Positions 38,862-47,885 of a stretch of 64,000 nucleotides of DNA are shown here, one piece after another. The first letter of the stretch is position 1; every line of letters begins with the position of its first letter. The stretch is from Cohnella lupini. Lineage in GTDB: Bacteria; Bacillota; Bacilli; Paenibacillales; Paenibacillaceae. Position numbers and translations under genes: made by a program. The stretch lies in the NCBI RefSeq assembly GCF_003386205.1, contig NZ_QRDY01000003.1, forward strand, positions 372,001-436,000. Direction: 5' to 3'. The notes beneath the pieces were generated by a model. It did no database searches, was not told where the DNA came from, and was given only the letters and a program-made list of their open reading frames with translations.

Positions 38862-40199
38862 ATGTTCGTAGACAAAGCTAAGATTTATGTTAAGGGCGGA
38901 GACGGCGGAGACGGACTCGTTTCGTTCCGCAGGGAATTGTACGTGCCGGAGGGCGGCCCGGCCGGCGGCGACGGCGGCAACGGCGGCAACGTCGTATTTC
39001 GCGTGGATGAAGGTTTGCGGACGTTGATGGACTTCCGTTACCAGAAGCACTTCAAGGCCACGAGGGGCGAGAAAGGCCGCAACAAGTCGCAGCACGGGGC
39101 CAATGCCGATCATATGATCGTGCGCGTGCCTCCGGGAACGATCGTCGTAGACGATGATACGGGCGAGAAGATCGCCGACTTGACCCGACATGGCCAGCAG
39201 GTCATCATTGCCAAGGGCGGCCGCGGCGGGAGAGGCAACATCCGCTTCAAGAGCTCCGTGAATACGGCTCCGGCGATCGCCGAGAACGGCGAGGAAGGTC
39301 AAGCCCGTTGGGTGACCCTCGAGCTGAAGGTGATGGCCGACGTCGGTTTGGTCGGATTCCCAAGCGTCGGGAAGTCGACATTGCTGTCGGTCGTGTCCGG
39401 CGCGCAACCGAAGATAGGCGCCTATCACTTCACGACAATCACGCCTAATTTGGGCGTAGTGGACTTAGGCGACGAGCGTAATTTCGTTATGGCCGATTTG
39501 CCGGGATTGATCGAAGGCGCGCATACGGGCGTCGGACTAGGACACGAGTTCCTTAGACACGTCGAACGTACGCGCATCATCGTTCACGTCGTCGACATGT
39601 CGGGCATGGAAGGTCGCGACCCGTTCGACGATTGGGTCAAGATCAACGACGAGCTCAGGCTATACAACATCAAGCTGGCCGATCGTCCGCAGATCGTCGC
39701 GGCGAATAAGATGGATATGCCCGAATCGGAAGAGAATCTTGCTGAATTCCGCAAGAAGGTGGGCGAGATCGCTCCGGATATTCTGATCATGCCGATATCC
39801 TCGCTTACGAGAGAAGGCATCAAGGAGCTGCTCTACCGCGTGGCGGATCTACTCGATTCGTTGCCCGAGGCTTCGGAGATCGAAGAGATCGAGCAGTTGG
39901 CCAAGAAGGAAGAAGGGGTCGTGTATCGTTACGAATCGACCGGCGACATGGACTTCACGATATCGAAGGACAACGAAACCTTCGTTATCGAAAGCGAAGC
40001 CGTCGAAAGATTAATGAGAAGAACCCAGTTCAATTCCTACGAAGCGGTCATGAGGTTCGGTCGGATATTGCGCGGAGTCGGAATCGACGCGGAGCTGCGT
40101 AAGCGCGGCGCCAAAGACGGCAATCTTATCCGCATCGGCAAATTCGAGTTCGAGTTCTTCGAAGGCGGATCGGACGATTATACGTACGATAAAGAGTAA
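38862..40199 (+). CDS. obg: GTPase Obg/CgtA
   Basis: 445 residues: glycine-rich OBG fold (1-158; [22 protein letters not shown]), Ras-like G domain (G1 [11 protein letters not shown] near 167, G3 DLPGLIEGA near 212, G4 NKMD near 285) and the Obg C-terminal domain typical of Gram-positives. Acts in 50S maturation, stress response and initiation of sporulation. GGAGTG precedes the ATG. Slightly longer than B. subtilis Obg (428), in the C-terminal linker. Confidence 0.97.
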   Translation: MFVDKAKIYVKGGDGGDGLVSFRRELYVPEGGPAGGDGGNGGNVVFRVDEGLRTLMDFRYQKHFKATRGEKGRNKSQHGANADHMIVRVPPGTIVVDDDTGEKIADLTRHGQQVIIAKGGRGGRGNIRFKSSVNTAPAIAENGEEGQARWVTLELKVMADVGLVGFPSVGKSTLLSVVSGAQPKIGAYHFTTITPNLGVVDLGDERNFVMADLPGLIEGAHTGVGLGHEFLRHVERTRIIVHVVDMSGMEGRDPFDDWVKINDELRLYNIKLADRPQIVAANKMDMPESEENLAEFRKKVGEIAPDILIMPISSLTREGIKELLYRVADLLDSLPEASEIEEIEQLAKKEEGVVYRYESTGDMDFTISKDNETFVIESEAVERLMRRTQFNSYEAVMRFGRILRGVGIDAELRKRGAKDGNLIRIGKFEFEFFEGGSDDYTYDKE

Positions 40200-40226
40200 A
40201 AGAATCGCTTGGATAGCCATTAAGAA

Positions 40227-40280
40227 AAAGCGGGAACGCATCTCCTTCGAGCTTGAATCGAAGAAGAAGGTTCTCGCTTT
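40227..40280. terminator. Bidirectional terminator between obg and the HD-GYP gene
   Basis: AAAGCGGGAAC 40227-40237 pairs with GTTCTCGCTTT 40270-40280 (one G-U), with an inner CTTCGA / TCGAAG hairpin. The reverse-strand side has a better T tail, so it serves both convergent genes. Confidence 0.75.
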
Positions 40281-40309
40281 CTGTTACATATCGCGTTAAA
40301 TCGGTTATG

Positions 40310-41335
40310 TCATCCGAGAATCCGTTCCATATGCATATTGTTATATTTACTTAGATCGATGAAGGTTTCGTTCGATTGAATGAGCGGACGAGTCGGATCC
40401 ATGGGATTGATCAGCACGACCTTGCCGATCGTTCCGTCCGTCAGCTCGACCTCGCTGCCTACGAGAGCATTCATTAGCCGTTGGGTGAAGGTGAGCAGGA
40501 TTTGCCTATCGAACACGCCAAGCGAGCCGGTAAACATCTGCCTCAAGATTTCGTAGAAAGGGGAAGCGTCGCGATAGACGCGATCGCTCGTCAAGGCATG
40601 GAATACGTCGGAGATCGCAACGATCTTGCTTAAATAATCGATTTGAGGTCCTTGTATACGAAGAGGATATCCAGTCCCATCCTCGCGCTCGTGATGCTGA
40701 AGGGCAATCAAGGCCGAACGGTGCGACAACCCGGCGCAATTCTTGACCATCTCGTAACCGAAAACGGTATGCTTCTTCATGATCTCGAACTCTTCTTCCG
40801 TTAGCTTGTCGGATTTGTTAAGAATTTCTTCCGGCACGCGCATCTTGCCGACGTCGTGCAGGATGGCTCCTATCGTTAAGATCGATAGCTCGTCCTCGGG
40901 CAAGCCTACCCATCTGCCGAGCATGGAAGCAATCGCGCCGACGGCGATATTATGGCGATAGGTGTAATCGTCTTTGGCTTGCATCGAGATCAGCAAAGGA
41001 AATACGTGAACCTGCTCGGTGGATTGTACGATGCTCGGCATAATCTCGTTACGAATGTCCATTATAGGAATTTGTCCGGAATGGCGAATATCCTGGAAAA
41101 TATGTTGAACGGTCGCTACCGACTCCTCAAGAGCTTGCAAGGCTTTCTTCTCTTGAGTAAGCGGCTCGATATCGCTTTCTTCCAATTCGATGCCTAGAAG
41201 GGTAAGTTTGTTAAAGTCTGTTTCCTTTAATTGATGGAAAATAGGCAGCACCAATACTCCTCTAGCGTTGAAGATATCGCGGCTTAAACGCAGCCCGGCC
41301 CATTTGGATTTCGCTGTTTTCGAATGTGGTTCGAT
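40310..41335 (-). CDS. HD-GYP domain protein (probable cyclic-di-GMP phosphodiesterase), apparent ATC start
   Basis: 341 residues if started at the ATC (41335-41333), 315 if started at the first conventional codon, a TTG at 41254. The HD-GYP core has HDVGK near residue 165 and HHEREDGTGYP near 225, with all residues expected for metal binding and c-di-GMP hydrolysis. The residues before the TTG (GLRLSRDIFNARGVL) are the conserved start of this family's N-terminal domain, so coding must begin upstream. No ATG, GTG or TTG lies in that frame back to a stop at about 41377, but GGAGG (41347-41343) stands seven bases before the ATC. No GGDEF partner is present. Function is secure; the start is inference. 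Confidence 0.85.
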   Translation of the reverse strand: MEPHSKTAKSKWAGLRLSRDIFNARGVLVLPIFHQLKETDFNKLTLLGIELEESDIEPLTQEKKALQALEESVATVQHIFQDIRHSGQIPIMDIRNEIMPSIVQSTEQVHVFPLLISMQAKDDYTYRHNIAVGAIASMLGRWVGLPEDELSILTIGAILHDVGKMRVPEEILNKSDKLTEEEFEIMKKHTVFGYEMVKNCAGLSHRSALIALQHHEREDGTGYPLRIQGPQIDYLSKIVAISDVFHALTSDRVYRDASPFYEILRQMFTGSLGVFDRQILLTFTQRLMNALVGSEVELTDGTIGKVVLINPMDPTRPLIQSNETFIDLSKYNNMHMERILG

Positions 41336-41421
41336 TGGAAATCCTCCGTTCTCGGAATAATTAGGGGCGTTGTATCCCTAAATCTATGTTTTAGCGGATG
41401 ATGCAGTTCTAATTTCAATCA

Positions 41422-41451
41422 CTTATACAGAATAACAGATAAAACTAACAA
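41422..41451 (-). promoter_or_regulatory. Candidate promoter of the HD-GYP gene
   Basis: On the reverse strand TTGTTA (41451-41446) and TATAAG (41427-41422) with an 18-base spacer, about 85 bases before the proposed start. Confidence 0.4.
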
Positions 41452-41548
41452 ATTTCTATCAAGTACCACTTACCTATTGCCGCTAGCCGCATGATTCGAT
41501 ATAATGTCCACTATACACATACAATCGTCTTTCCTGGGAGGACGCAAG

Positions 41549-41986
41549 ATGGCGGAACGTTATTATGTCGTCCGCGAGGATTTGCTGCCCGAAGGCATTC
41601 TCAAGACGGAGCAAGCGAAGGAGTTATTACGGCGCGGCGAAGCGGCGACGATACATGAAGCCGCGGAGCGAGTAGGATTAAGCCGCAGCGCATACTACAA
41701 ATACAAAGACGGCGTCTACGCCCTCGAAGAAGCGTCGCGCGAATCGATCGCGACTTTGTCGATGGACTTGGAGCATCGATCCGGCGTATTATCCAAAGTA
41801 CTGGGCATGTTAGCTGCCGGCGAAGGAAACGTGCTCACGATCTCCCAATCCATTCCGCTTCAAGGAATGGCCAACGTCGTCGTTTCCATGGAAACTTCGC
41901 GCATTAACGCGGATTTGCCGGAGCTTCTGGAGAATCTGCGTTCGTTAGATGGAGTCAAACGGGCAATCGTGGTGGGACGTAGCTAA
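41549..41986 (+). CDS. pheB: ACT domain protein PheB (UPF0735)
   Basis: 145 residues. The N-terminal part has a helix-turn-helix-like stretch (HEAAERVGLSRSAYYKYKDG), the C-terminal 75 residues an ACT domain (LEHRSGVLSKVLGMLAAGEG). B. subtilis PheB is similar and lies beside pheA; its role is not clear, although the ACT fold suggests amino-acid sensing. GGGAGG before the ATG at 41549 sets the start; an ORF extension to 41504 is not needed. First gene of pheB-hom-thrB-pheA. Confidence 0.92.
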   Translation: MAERYYVVREDLLPEGILKTEQAKELLRRGEAATIHEAAERVGLSRSAYYKYKDGVYALEEASRESIATLSMDLEHRSGVLSKVLGMLAAGEGNVLTISQSIPLQGMANVVVSMETSRINADLPELLENLRSLDGVKRAIVVGRS

Positions 41987-42040
41987 ACCTATAATAAGTT
42001 AATTACGAGGATGTCGACAGACGAAAGCGGAGGAACGATA

Positions 42041-43327
42041 ATGAAACCGATAAAAGTAGGATTGCTTGGCTTGGGTACGGTCGGTACGGGCGTAGTTAGA
42101 ATCGTGGAGGGCCATCAAGAGGATTTAACCAACCAGGTAGGCTCACCCATCGTTATCGCGCAGATATTAGTCAAGGATCGCGCCAAAGCAAGGAACATTC
42201 AAGTCGATGCTTCCAAACTAACGGAAGATCCTTGGGAAGTCGTGCGGAATCCGGATATCGACGTTATCATAGAAGTGATGGGCGGCATCGGCCAAACGAA
42301 GGAATATATTCTGGAAGCTTTGGAACGCGGTAAGCACATCGTAACCGCGAACAAAGACTTGATGGCGTTGCACGGCCAAGAAATACTGGCTAAGGCGCGC
42401 GACAAGGGCTGCGATGTTTACTATGAAGCGAGCGTGGCCGGCGGAATTCCGATCATCCGTACTTTAATTGAAGGATTCTCTTCCGACCGTATCACGAAAA
42501 TCATGGGAATCGTCAACGGTACGACCAACTATATCCTTACTAAGATGAGCCAAGAAGGCGCGGCATACGCCGACGTGCTCAAGGAAGCCCAGGATCTCGG
42601 CTATGCGGAAGGGGATCCGACATCCGACGTGGAAGGATTGGACGCGGCGCGCAAAATGACGATTTTGTCTACGCTCGGCTTTAGATCGCATGTTTCCCTT
42701 GAAGATGTCAGCGCTAAGGGCATCAGCTCGGTTACGCAAGAAGATATCCAATACGCCAAACGGCTTGGTTACGAAGTGAAGCTTCTCGGCATCGCCGAAC
42801 GCCAGGATGATTTCATCAGCGTTAGCGTGCAGCCGACGATGATCAAGCAAAGCCATCCGATCGCCTCCGTTAACGGCGTGTTCAATGCGGTTTACGTGCA
42901 TGGCGAAGCGGTCGGAGAAACGATGTTCTACGGAGCGGGGGCGGGAGAACTGCCGACGGCTACGTCGATCGTCGCAGACTTGGTCGCGGTCGTTAAGAAC
43001 ATGAAGCTGGGCGTTAACGGACGGCAAGCGCAGCTTTCCTATAATGTCATGAAGTTAAAAACGGACGAGCAAATCGCCTCGAAATTTTTCTTATTATTGC
43101 ACGTGGAGGATCGCGCGGGCGTGCTCGCGCAAATCGCTCAGGTGTTCTCGGATTGCGACGTCAGCATCGAGTCGGTCATGCAGCCGTCCGCTCCGAACAA
43201 GATGAGCACGGAAATCATCATCATCACCCACGAAGCGAGCAAGGCGTCCATGAATAAAGTGCTCGGGGCTTTCGAAGGGTTGGCGGCGGTTCGGAAAATC
43301 AAAAGCGTATATCGCGTGGAAGGCTGA
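42041..43327 (+). CDS. hom: Homoserine dehydrogenase
   Basis: Reduces aspartate semialdehyde to homoserine, feeding threonine and methionine. 428 residues, the long form. NAD(P)-binding GLLGLGTVGTGVV at the start, catalytic Lys/Asp region VNGTTNYILTKM near 165 and EAQDLGYAEGDPTSDVEG near 195, and a C-terminal ACT domain (LLHVEDRAGVLAQIAQVFSD near 350) likely used for threonine feedback. GGAGGAA precedes the ATG at 42041. In B. subtilis the order is hom-thrC-thrB; thrC is absent here. Confidence 0.97.
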   Translation: MKPIKVGLLGLGTVGTGVVRIVEGHQEDLTNQVGSPIVIAQILVKDRAKARNIQVDASKLTEDPWEVVRNPDIDVIIEVMGGIGQTKEYILEALERGKHIVTANKDLMALHGQEILAKARDKGCDVYYEASVAGGIPIIRTLIEGFSSDRITKIMGIVNGTTNYILTKMSQEGAAYADVLKEAQDLGYAEGDPTSDVEGLDAARKMTILSTLGFRSHVSLEDVSAKGISSVTQEDIQYAKRLGYEVKLLGIAERQDDFISVSVQPTMIKQSHPIASVNGVFNAVYVHGEAVGETMFYGAGAGELPTATSIVADLVAVVKNMKLGVNGRQAQLSYNVMKLKTDEQIASKFFLLLHVEDRAGVLAQIAQVFSDCDVSIESVMQPSAPNKMSTEIIIITHEASKASMNKVLGAFEGLAAVRKIKSVYRVEG

Positions 43328-43372
43328 TTATTCCTTCTGACGGAGTGACTAAAGGATTAAAGGAGCCTTGTT

Positions 43373-44392
43373 ATGCGTTATGAAATGGAAACAACTCGTC
43401 AAGAGGCGAAAAGGCGCGTCGTCGTCAAAGTACCTGCCAGTTCGGCTAATCTGGGACCGGGATTCGATTCTCTCGGCATGGCGTTGTCATTGTTCGCCTG
43501 GATCAGCATGTCGCCGTCGGTTGCCACGACGATCACTTTGGTAGGAGATAACCTGCAAGGCGTATCCGAAGACAAAACGAATTTGGTCTATATCATAGCC
43601 CAGTCCGTATTCGCTAGAGCCGGTATCGAGATGCCGGAACTCGACATCGGCATACGTAGCGACATTCCGTTGACTCGAGGGCTCGGAAGCAGTGCGACAG
43701 CGATCGTTGGAGCGTTGGTCGCGGCGAACGCCTTGACGGGTTATGCTCTGACGAATGACGAACTCTTTCAGATGGCTACGGCTATCGAGAAGCATCCCGA
43801 CAACGTCGGAGCATCGCTGTTCGGGGGAATCGTCGTGGCGGCATGGGATGGATCGAGAGCGGAATACGTTCGCATCGAGCCGCCTTCCGGCATGAATGTT
43901 CTCGTGGCCATTCCGGAATTCGAGTTATCCACGACAAAAGCGCGCAACGTCCTGCCGGAGCAAATCTCCATGAAGGATGCCGTGTTTAACGTGACTCACA
44001 GTTCTTTGCTAACGGCTGCGCTTGCGATGGGCAGGCTGGATCTGCTAAGTCACGCCATGAGAGACCGTCTGCATCAACCGTACCGCGCACCGCTGATACC
44101 CGGTATGGATCGGATTCTTCGGGAGGCGACTGAGCATGGCGCATTAGGCGCCGTGTTATCTGGCGCTGGACCGACATTGCTTCTGCTAGTCAGGAGCGAG
44201 AATTCGGACGATGGGCAGCTTGTCGAGTTCGTGCGGTCCGTTATGGCCAAAGAAGGTATCGACGTAACGACGCGCTGGCTGGAGCCTTGCTTGCACGGAC
44301 CGACGGTTCGGTTAATTAACGGGAACGATCCCGAGTACAACTTAGAGCATCGCCAACTATTGACTAAGGCGGAAGTGGAGGTGGGCGCATGA
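43373..44392 (+). CDS. thrB: Homoserine kinase
   Basis: GHMP kinase that phosphorylates homoserine for threonine synthesis. 339 residues. VPASSANLGPGFDSLGMAL near residue 20, the ATP-binding glycine-rich loop PLTRGLGSSATAIVG near 100, and the C-terminal GAVLSGAGPTLLLL near 260. AAAGGAG precedes the ATG by seven bases. The stop overlaps the pheA start (ATGA), giving translational coupling between a threonine and a phenylalanine gene. Confidence 0.96.
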   Translation: MRYEMETTRQEAKRRVVVKVPASSANLGPGFDSLGMALSLFAWISMSPSVATTITLVGDNLQGVSEDKTNLVYIIAQSVFARAGIEMPELDIGIRSDIPLTRGLGSSATAIVGALVAANALTGYALTNDELFQMATAIEKHPDNVGASLFGGIVVAAWDGSRAEYVRIEPPSGMNVLVAIPEFELSTTKARNVLPEQISMKDAVFNVTHSSLLTAALAMGRLDLLSHAMRDRLHQPYRAPLIPGMDRILREATEHGALGAVLSGAGPTLLLLVRSENSDDGQLVEFVRSVMAKEGIDVTTRWLEPCLHGPTVRLINGNDPEYNLEHRQLLTKAEVEVGA

Positions 44393-45267
44393 GCGATCGT
44401 AAATCCGTAGCTTTATTGCCCCAAGGGACGGTGTCCGACGAAGCTGTGCGGTACATGTTTCGCGACCAGGACGTGGATTTCGTCTATTGCAAGATGATTG
44501 CCGACGTATTCCAATCGACGGCCAAAGGTCACACGGATTGGAGCGTCATTCCGATCGAGAATACGATCGACGGTTCCGTCAGCCTGCACATCGATTGGCT
44601 CGTTCATGAAGTGGACTTGCCGATCAGGGCCGAGTGGGTGTTCCCTTCGGTACAGAACTTAATCGGATCGGCTAACGAATTAGCCGGAGAAGACGGGCAA
44701 TGGGATCCGCATAAAATCACGAAGATCATGAGCCATCCCGTTGCTATGGCGCAGTGTTTGCAATTCGTGCGGTCCAAGCTTCCCCATGCGGAATTGGAGA
44801 CGCTGAACAGCACGGCCGAGGCTGTGCAGATGGTTCGGAACAACCCAGGCAAGGGGTGGGCTGCGTTCGGTACGAGATTAGCCGCTAAGGAATTGGAATT
44901 AGACGTTCTGGAAGCCGGCGTTACGGATCACGACAACAATTTTACGCGGTTCCTGCTCGTCGGGAACACGCCTTACGAGAATAAGGAAGCGCCTCTGCAG
45001 AAGACAAGCATTCTGATTACTCTCCCCGAGGATTATCCGGGTGCTCTTCACCAGGTTCTCTCCGCGTTCGCATGGCGGCGCATCAACTTATCCAAGATCG
45101 AGTCCAGGCCGACTAAGAAAAAACTGGGCAACTACTATTTTTATATCGATATCGAGCTGTCCCTGGATACGGTATTGCTTCCGTCGGCGATCTCCGAAAT
45201 CGAAGCGATCGGTTGCCAGGTCCGCCTGCTGGGATCGTATCCCAGCTTACCTTTCACGGCTTTATAA
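44389..45267 (+). CDS. pheA: Prephenate dehydratase
   Basis: Converts prephenate to phenylpyruvate in phenylalanine synthesis. 292 residues without a chorismate mutase domain. Dehydratase domain (1 to about 190) with NSTAEAVQMV and the catalytic Thr in NNFTRFLLVG near 184; then an ACT domain with the phenylalanine-binding ESRPT motif near 240. GGAGGTG precedes the ATG at 44389, which overlaps thrB by four bases. A terminator follows, ending the unit. Confidence 0.96.
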   Translation: MSDRKSVALLPQGTVSDEAVRYMFRDQDVDFVYCKMIADVFQSTAKGHTDWSVIPIENTIDGSVSLHIDWLVHEVDLPIRAEWVFPSVQNLIGSANELAGEDGQWDPHKITKIMSHPVAMAQCLQFVRSKLPHAELETLNSTAEAVQMVRNNPGKGWAAFGTRLAAKELELDVLEAGVTDHDNNFTRFLLVGNTPYENKEAPLQKTSILITLPEDYPGALHQVLSAFAWRRINLSKIESRPTKKKLGNYYFYIDIELSLDTVLLPSAISEIEAIGCQVRLLGSYPSLPFTAL

Positions 45268-45300
45268 GCTATCGTATCCGAATCATAGCCTCGATCATAG

Positions 45301-45333
45301 AAATCCGACAGGCCCCACTGCTGTCGGATTTTT
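45301..45333 (+). terminator. Rho-independent terminator after pheA
   Basis: Perfect eleven-base-pair stem AAATCCGACAG / CTGTCGGATTT with a nine-base loop and T run. Confidence 0.93.
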
Positions 45334-45437
45334 ATGATATAAGGATGTCAAACGCCCAGTTCCTGCATAGGATGTAAAGATTGCGCGAGGGCATTCGCCC
45401 GCTCGTGAGCTATGTCAATCCATCAGGAGGGAACGGC

Positions 45438-46913
45438 GTGAAAATTCATATGGTTAAGCAAGGGGATTCGCTGTATTTGATCGCCAAAAAGTACAACGTA
45501 TCGCTTGAAGAAATCATCAAGGCAAATCCGGAGATCAGTAACCCGGATGCCATTGAAGTGGGCATGAAGGTGAAGATTCCTTCGCCGCCTAAATCGACGA
45601 TCGAGGTCATCCACCACCATATCGTGCAGCAAGGAGATAGCCTGTGGAAATTATCCAAGGCTTGGGGGATACAGCTTGCGGATATGATCAAGGCGAATCC
45701 GCAGCTCAAAAATCCAAACGCTCTGTTAACGGGCGAAGTGGTCAACATTCCGAAGTCGCCTAACGGCTCGGATACTCCGGCCTCGATGCACGGAAATCCG
45801 GGACACGGGAAGAAGAACACCGGCGCTAAAGCCGACACGAACGTGCAGCCTCTACCCGCGCCGATCGTGACGAACGTGCAGCCTCCCGCTCCGGTGCCAG
45901 TCCCGATTCCAGTTCCGATGCCTGCACCTGCGCCTATGCCAATAATGCCGATAGCCGAAAAGATGCCGATCGCCGAGAAGCCGAGCTATGGAATGATTCA
46001 CGAGCATACCGACTTATTCAAGCAGTATCCTATGCCGTCCGTGCAGGCAACCGTTCAAGCAAATAAGTCCATGCCTTACGATTACGGAATGCAACAGCCT
46101 GCGACGAAAGCGGAGCAAATGTATCCGGGGTATGGATACGTCAATTACGAATCCGGGTACGGTCATAACATGCAGCATCCCCAAGTGAGTCCGGAGACTA
46201 TGAAACAGGATTACGGATACGGCTATGGTCCTCAGTCCGGAATCTCTCCGCTGGGTGGACATATTACGGGTAACTTAGGCGGGTTATACGGGAATCAAGA
46301 TTATTCTTATAGTCCGTATGCCAACCAAGCTAACCAAGCCAACCAGACGTTTCCGGTAGTAACGTCTCCGGCCATGACGAGCGGCAAGCCTGTTTCCGGC
46401 TGTAAAACCTGCGGAGGACCCAATGCGTGGCCGACTCAAACGGCGAACGCGAGTGCATTCCAATACGGGGATGCGTACCCGGGTATGAATAATCCGACCG
46501 CGGCGGCTCCTTATGGAATATCTCCGTATTCGACCGCATCCTACGGCAACATGCCTCAAGCGGTTAGTCCGTTCGGAAGCTATCCAAGCACTCAGCCCGG
46601 AGGTTATTACGGCATGCCGATGGGTGATGTGCCGTTCGGCACGAATCCAGCGACCGCCGGAATGCCGGGGATCGGAGCCGGTCCATACAGCGAGCCTTAT
46701 TACGGATCGATTCCCGCCATTCCGCCAATGCCTCCGCTAGGGCCGATGAGAGAAGAAGGACAGGATGAGCGCTTCGATTCCGGCGGCGAGCAGGAGCTTG
46801 AGGTTAAGACTTCAACCGTCAAGAAGCGGCAGGCGAAACCTAAACCGCGAGCCGGCGCCGTCAGGCAACCTAAGCCCATACGCAAGGAAAGTCTTCCATG
46901 GATCAAATGGTAA
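45438..46913 (+). CDS. safA: SafA-like spore coat assembly protein (two LysM domains)
   Basis: 491 residues. Two LysM domains at the N-terminus (residues 2-48, HMVKQGDSLYLIAKKYNV; and about 57-104, HHIVQQGDSLWKLSKAW). The rest is low-complexity: a Pro-rich hinge (APVPVPIPVPMPAPAP), Tyr-Gly repeats (QDYGYGYG), a Cys pair (GCKTCGG near 322) and a basic C-terminus ending RKESLPWIKW. In B. subtilis SafA organises the inner spore coat with SpoVID, whose gene is also in this window, and binds glycan through LysM. The GTG at 45438 follows AGGAGGG by seven bases. Next to bofC, as in Bacillus. Confidence 0.85.
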   Translation: MKIHMVKQGDSLYLIAKKYNVSLEEIIKANPEISNPDAIEVGMKVKIPSPPKSTIEVIHHHIVQQGDSLWKLSKAWGIQLADMIKANPQLKNPNALLTGEVVNIPKSPNGSDTPASMHGNPGHGKKNTGAKADTNVQPLPAPIVTNVQPPAPVPVPIPVPMPAPAPMPIMPIAEKMPIAEKPSYGMIHEHTDLFKQYPMPSVQATVQANKSMPYDYGMQQPATKAEQMYPGYGYVNYESGYGHNMQHPQVSPETMKQDYGYGYGPQSGISPLGGHITGNLGGLYGNQDYSYSPYANQANQANQTFPVVTSPAMTSGKPVSGCKTCGGPNAWPTQTANASAFQYGDAYPGMNNPTAAAPYGISPYSTASYGNMPQAVSPFGSYPSTQPGGYYGMPMGDVPFGTNPATAGMPGIGAGPYSEPYYGSIPAIPPMPPLGPMREEGQDERFDSGGEQELEVKTSTVKKRQAKPKPRAGAVRQPKPIRKESLPWIKW

Positions 46914-46978
46914 AATAAAGCGCATAGCACCGGAATTCTCTGGCAACAATAAAGAAAAAAGCAGAGAAGGGGATTCCG

Positions 46979-47680
46979 GTGTCTCGCTTTCGCATACTTA
47001 AGGAGATCAAGAAATCTTTAAAGAGGAAACGCCGTCATGTCTGGTCCCTCGGAGCGGGAATTGCTATTTTCCTGACCGCGTCGCTTGCAGGCACTTGGAT
47101 AGCGTACAGGGTAGTCGCCGTGAGGCCGTCCCAAACGTTCTTGCCGGCGGAATACGCTTCCGTCTGGACGGATGAACCGCAGACTATCTCTGACAACTCG
47201 GCGCGCGAGAAGACGTTCAGAGCGCTGAAGGACTGGCAGGGGCAAGTCGAGCTCGTTCTGCACCGTACTTATCTGTGCGGCGAAGAAACACGTCAATTGG
47301 GGAGGCTAAGCAGCTCGGAGGTTTCGGACATCCTGAAGTCGCACCGCGACTGGGGTGCGCGATTCGAATCTTCCGGACGTCTAACGATGGAAGAATCGGT
47401 GGACGACCTTTCTCCGAAGTGCCGTAAAACCGCCTACATCGGAATGGACGGGGATGGGAATCTTTCTTTGTTCGAAGGGCCTCCGTGGCAGGAGAAGGTG
47501 ATCCGGACTTTCTTTCAGCTCGACGTGGAAATGCTGGAGTCACGGTTAGCCGATGAGCGCGTGAGAGAATTGGCAGAAGGCATACGCGTATCCGATAAAG
47601 ACGAATATAATAGCGTGTTATCGACTTTCAACGAATTCGCCACTCTGCGCACTCAGGCTGTGCCTCAGCCGCAGCCATGA
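46979..47680 (+). CDS. bofC: Intercompartmental signalling protein BofC
   Basis: 233 residues. A short basic N-terminus and one membrane segment or signal (about 20-45), then an extracytoplasmic domain with the BofC signatures VELVLHRTYLCGEE near 88 and DLSPKCRKTAYIGMD near 140. BofC restrains SpoIVB signalling in the B. subtilis forespore and so delays SpoIVFB-dependent sigma-K activation; the SpoIVFB gene is also in this window. GTG start after AAGGGG. A terminator follows, so ruvC is transcribed separately. Confidence 0.88.
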   Translation: MSRFRILKEIKKSLKRKRRHVWSLGAGIAIFLTASLAGTWIAYRVVAVRPSQTFLPAEYASVWTDEPQTISDNSAREKTFRALKDWQGQVELVLHRTYLCGEETRQLGRLSSSEVSDILKSHRDWGARFESSGRLTMEESVDDLSPKCRKTAYIGMDGDGNLSLFEGPPWQEKVIRTFFQLDVEMLESRLADERVRELAEGIRVSDKDEYNSVLSTFNEFATLRTQAVPQPQP

Positions 47681-47694
47681 TACTGTATCGCCGA

Positions 47695-47741
47695 AGAGCT
47701 GTCCTTTAGGTCGTAAGAAGACCTTTCGGACAGCTCTCTTT
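47695..47741 (+). terminator. Terminator after bofC
   Basis: Outer stem AGAGCTGTCC / GGACAGCTCT with an inner AGGTC / GACCT hairpin, tail CTTTGC. Confidence 0.8.
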
Positions 47742-47815
47742 GCATTTCGGTAAGGATAAGTTTAGGCTAATAGTCGTGTTTAATTGATTTGCTTCTTAAT
47801 TGTGTTCTCCTTCCG

Positions 47816-47844
47816 TTCTCATTGGGGATAACATTTGATATAAT
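47816..47844 (+). promoter_or_regulatory. Sigma-A promoter of ruvCAB
   Basis: TTCTCA at 47816-47821 and TATAAT at 47839-47844, spacer 17, with an extended TG at 47836-47837. No LexA box (GAAC N4 GTTC) was recognised nearby. Confidence 0.6.
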
Positions 47845-47885
47845 TAAACGTATTATGCTTACGAGAGAAGCGGGGGATCGCATTC

